Source of the DNA: Paracoccus seriniphilus
GTDB taxonomy: Bacteria; Pseudomonadota; Alphaproteobacteria; Rhodobacterales; Rhodobacteraceae
DNA: 64,000 bases
Assembly (NCBI RefSeq): GCF_028553745.1
Contig: NZ_CP067129.1
Span: 1,346,501-1,410,500 of the forward strand
Direction of reading: 5' to 3'
Within the stretch, counting starts at the first letter, position 1; each line of letters begins with the position of its first letter. The position numbers and the translations under genes are program-made. Shown here piece after piece: positions 62,406 to 64,000 of the stretch. The notes under the pieces were generated by a model. It ran no database searches. It saw nothing but the letters and a program-made list of their open reading frames with translations, and was not told where the DNA came from.

Positions 62406-64000
62406 TCAGCGCAGATCCGGCGCTGTTGCCTCGGCTTTCAGGGCCTGTGTCACCTCTTCCAGCGACAGCGTGCGGCTGCCCTGCTGGTCCAGACGGCGCA
62501 TGGATACGGTGCGGTTCTCGACCTCTTTCATGCCGATGGCCAGAATCGCGGGCACCTTGGCGACCGAATGTTCGCGCACCTTGTAGTTGATCTTCTCATT
62601 GCGTGTATCGGCTTCGGCGCGAATGCCGGCAGCCCGCAGGGTCTCGACCACCTCTTGCACGTAATCGTCGGCATCGGAAACGATCGAGGCCACCACGACC
62701 TGACGCGGAGCCAGCCAGAAAGGCAGCTTGCCGGCACTGTTCTCGATCAGGATGCCGATGAAACGCTCAAAGCTGCCCAGAACCGCGCGGTGCAGCATGA
62801 TCGGCCGGTGCTTGTGCCCGTCCTGGCCGACATATTCGGCATCCAGCCGCTCGGGCAGGTTCGGATCCACCTGCAGGGTGCCGCACTGCCAGTCACGCCC
62901 GATGGCGTCGGTCAGCACGAATTCCAGCTTTGGTCCGTAAAAGGCGCCTTCGCCCGGGAAGATCGTGTAATCATAGCCGGCGGCCTTGCAGGCGTTGCCA
63001 AGTGCGGCCTCGACATGATCCCAGCTTTCGTCCGATCCGATGCGCTTGTCAGGACGGGTGGACAGTTTGATGCGCCAGCCTTCGAATCCCAGATCGGCAT
63101 AGATCCCGGCAAGGAACTCGATGAATTTCCTGGTTTCCGATTCGATCTGGTCTTCGGTGCAGAAGATATGCGCGTCATCCTGCGTAAAGCCGCGCACCCG
63201 CATGATGCCATGCAGCGCGCCCGAGGGCTCATAGCGGTTGCAGGACCCGAATTCGGCCATCCGCAGGGGCAGGTCGCGATAGGACTTCAGACCGTGGTTG
63301 AAGATCTGCACATGACAGGGGCAGTTCATCGGTTTGAGCGCGTTGACGGTCTTGGTCTTGGCGTGCTCCTCGTCCACCTCGACGATGAACATGTTTTCCT
63401 GGTAGTTTTCCCAGTGGCCCGATTCTTCCCACAGCTTGCGGTTCACCACCTGCGGCGTATTGACCTCGACGTAACCATCGGCGCGCTGCTTGCGGCGCAT
63501 GTAGTCCTGCAGCGTGGTATAGATGTTCCAGCCGTTGGGGTGCCAGAAGATCTGGCCGGGGGCCTCTTCCTGCATGTGGAACAGGTCCATCTCGCGGCCC
63601 AGCTTGCGGTGGTCGCGCTTGGCTGCCTCTTCCAGCATGTGCAGATGTGCCTTCAGCTCGTCCTTGTTGCGGAAGGCCACGCCATAGATGCGCTGCAGCA
63701 TCGGGCGGTCGGAATCGCCCAGCCAATAGGCCCCGGCGATATGGGTCAGCTTGAAGGCATCGGCGGGCAGCTGGCCTGTCGATTGCAGATGCGGACCGCG
63801 GCACAGATCCTGCCAGTCGCCATGCCAATACATCCGCAGTTCCTCGCCTTCGGGGATGCGGTTGATCAGCTCGACCTTGAAGGGTTCGTTCGCGGCCTCG
63901 TAATGGGCGATCGCGCGGTCGCGGTCCCAGACCTCGGTGCGGACCGGCTCGCGCGCGGCGATGATCTGCTTCATCCGGGTCTCGATCTTGCCCAGGTCTT
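62406..64000 (-). CDS. thrS: Threonyl-tRNA synthetase (partial, N-terminus off the right edge)
   Basis: The last 530 or so residues of ThrRS, which charges tRNA-Thr in the cytoplasm. The class II core shows motif 2 ([18 protein letters not shown]), the Zn-cysteine in NCPCHVQIF, and motif 3 ([17 protein letters not shown]). The anticodon-binding domain is about the last 100 residues. The frame continues to the window edge (TRMKQII), so the TGS/editing part is only partly present. Normal C-terminal end. Confidence 0.97.
   Translation of the reverse strand, partial: DLGKIETRMKQIIAAREPVRTEVWDRDRAIAHYEAANEPFKVELINRIPEGEELRMYWHGDWQDLCRGPHLQSTGQLPADAFKLTHIAGAYWLGDSDRPMLQRIYGVAFRNKDELKAHLHMLEEAAKRDHRKLGREMDLFHMQEEAPGQIFWHPNGWNIYTTLQDYMRRKQRADGYVEVNTPQVVNRKLWEESGHWENYQENMFIVEVDEEHAKTKTVNALKPMNCPCHVQIFNHGLKSYRDLPLRMAEFGSCNRYEPSGALHGIMRVRGFTQDDAHIFCTEDQIESETRKFIEFLAGIYADLGFEGWRIKLSTRPDKRIGSDESWDHVEAALGNACKAAGYDYTIFPGEGAFYGPKLEFVLTDAIGRDWQCGTLQVDPNLPERLDAEYVGQDGHKHRPIMLHRAVLGSFERFIGILIENSAGKLPFWLAPRQVVVASIVSDADDYVQEVVETLRAAGIRAEADTRNEKINYKVREHSVAKVPAILAIGMKEVENRTVSMRRLDQQGSRTLSLEEVTQALKAEATAPDLR

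Noticed and set aside
1-64000. CRISPR arrays, rRNA operons, prophage
   Set aside because: No regular direct repeats with spacers, no rRNA sequence and no phage structural or integrase genes were seen.

Overview
This window looks like a chromosome segment of an alphaproteobacterium in the Rhodobacteraceae, most like Paracoccus. The evidence is gene content, not a search: a sciP-ctrA pair (CtrA with D51), a GapR/DUF2312 nucleoid protein, a dac-tmk junction, an Rrf2-type NsrR beside hmp and nnrS, and a SmoEFGK/SmoS/MtlK-type polyol operon as known from Rhodobacter. DNA is GC-rich throughout and genes are densely packed, often with ATGA start/stop overlaps.

Layout. 1-6.4 kb is housekeeping: the first codons of tmk, a D,D-carboxypeptidase, a DUF2270 membrane protein, thymidine kinase, a Bcr/CflA exporter, a DEAD-box RNA helicase and gapR. 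6.5-19.2 kb is an inositol catabolic island. iolJ-, iolB, iolC and iolD genes run leftwards. Two Gfo/Idh/MocA dehydrogenases and an IolE/IolH-like TIM barrel run rightwards. A converging ABC operon carries two paralogous binding proteins. The same 14-bp palindrome (TGCAACCGGTTGCA) lies before the divergent catabolic genes and before the ABC operon, so one LacI-type repressor, not encoded in this window, probably controls both. 19.5-27 kb holds an AhpD-like/TetR divergent pair, an NO-detoxification module (nsrR, hmp, nnrS), a C45 peptidase-like enzyme with a PHB-depolymerase-type esterase and a ribbon-helix-helix protein, and yjdM.

27.1-38.1 kb is a second sugar island, for hexitols. It has a GatZ/KbaZ-family protein and a PfkB kinase, a LacI regulator, a full ABC importer (binding protein, two permeases, ATPase), an SDR polyol dehydrogenase (SmoS-like), a mannitol/arabinitol dehydrogenase (MtlK-like) and a zinc polyol dehydrogenase. 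Three CACGTG-centred operators flank the regulator. The combination of PF00107 dehydrogenase, PfkB kinase and PF08013 protein without GatY matches the altritol/galactitol route described in Agrobacterium (hexitol to D-tagatose, tagatose 6-phosphate, then C4 epimerisation to fructose 6-phosphate). The island ends at a decayed mobile-element patch in which an IS110 5' fragment is fused to an IS256 3' fragment, next to tRNA-Ser(UGA).

39.5-64 kb returns to core genes: a lipoprotein, sufE, mnmA, sciP, ctrA, gapA, a 47-residue membrane peptide, a lone fliG, purB, a YihY operon with an SMR exporter, an ExbB-like/OmpA-coiled-coil pair, chaC, tyrA-hisC, a glycosyltransferase, rpsD, xylB, a second Bcr/CflA exporter, a DsbA/FrnE-like protein, an acyl-CoA ligase, a cold-shock protein and most of thrS, which runs off the right edge. 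No CRISPR array, prophage or rRNA was seen.
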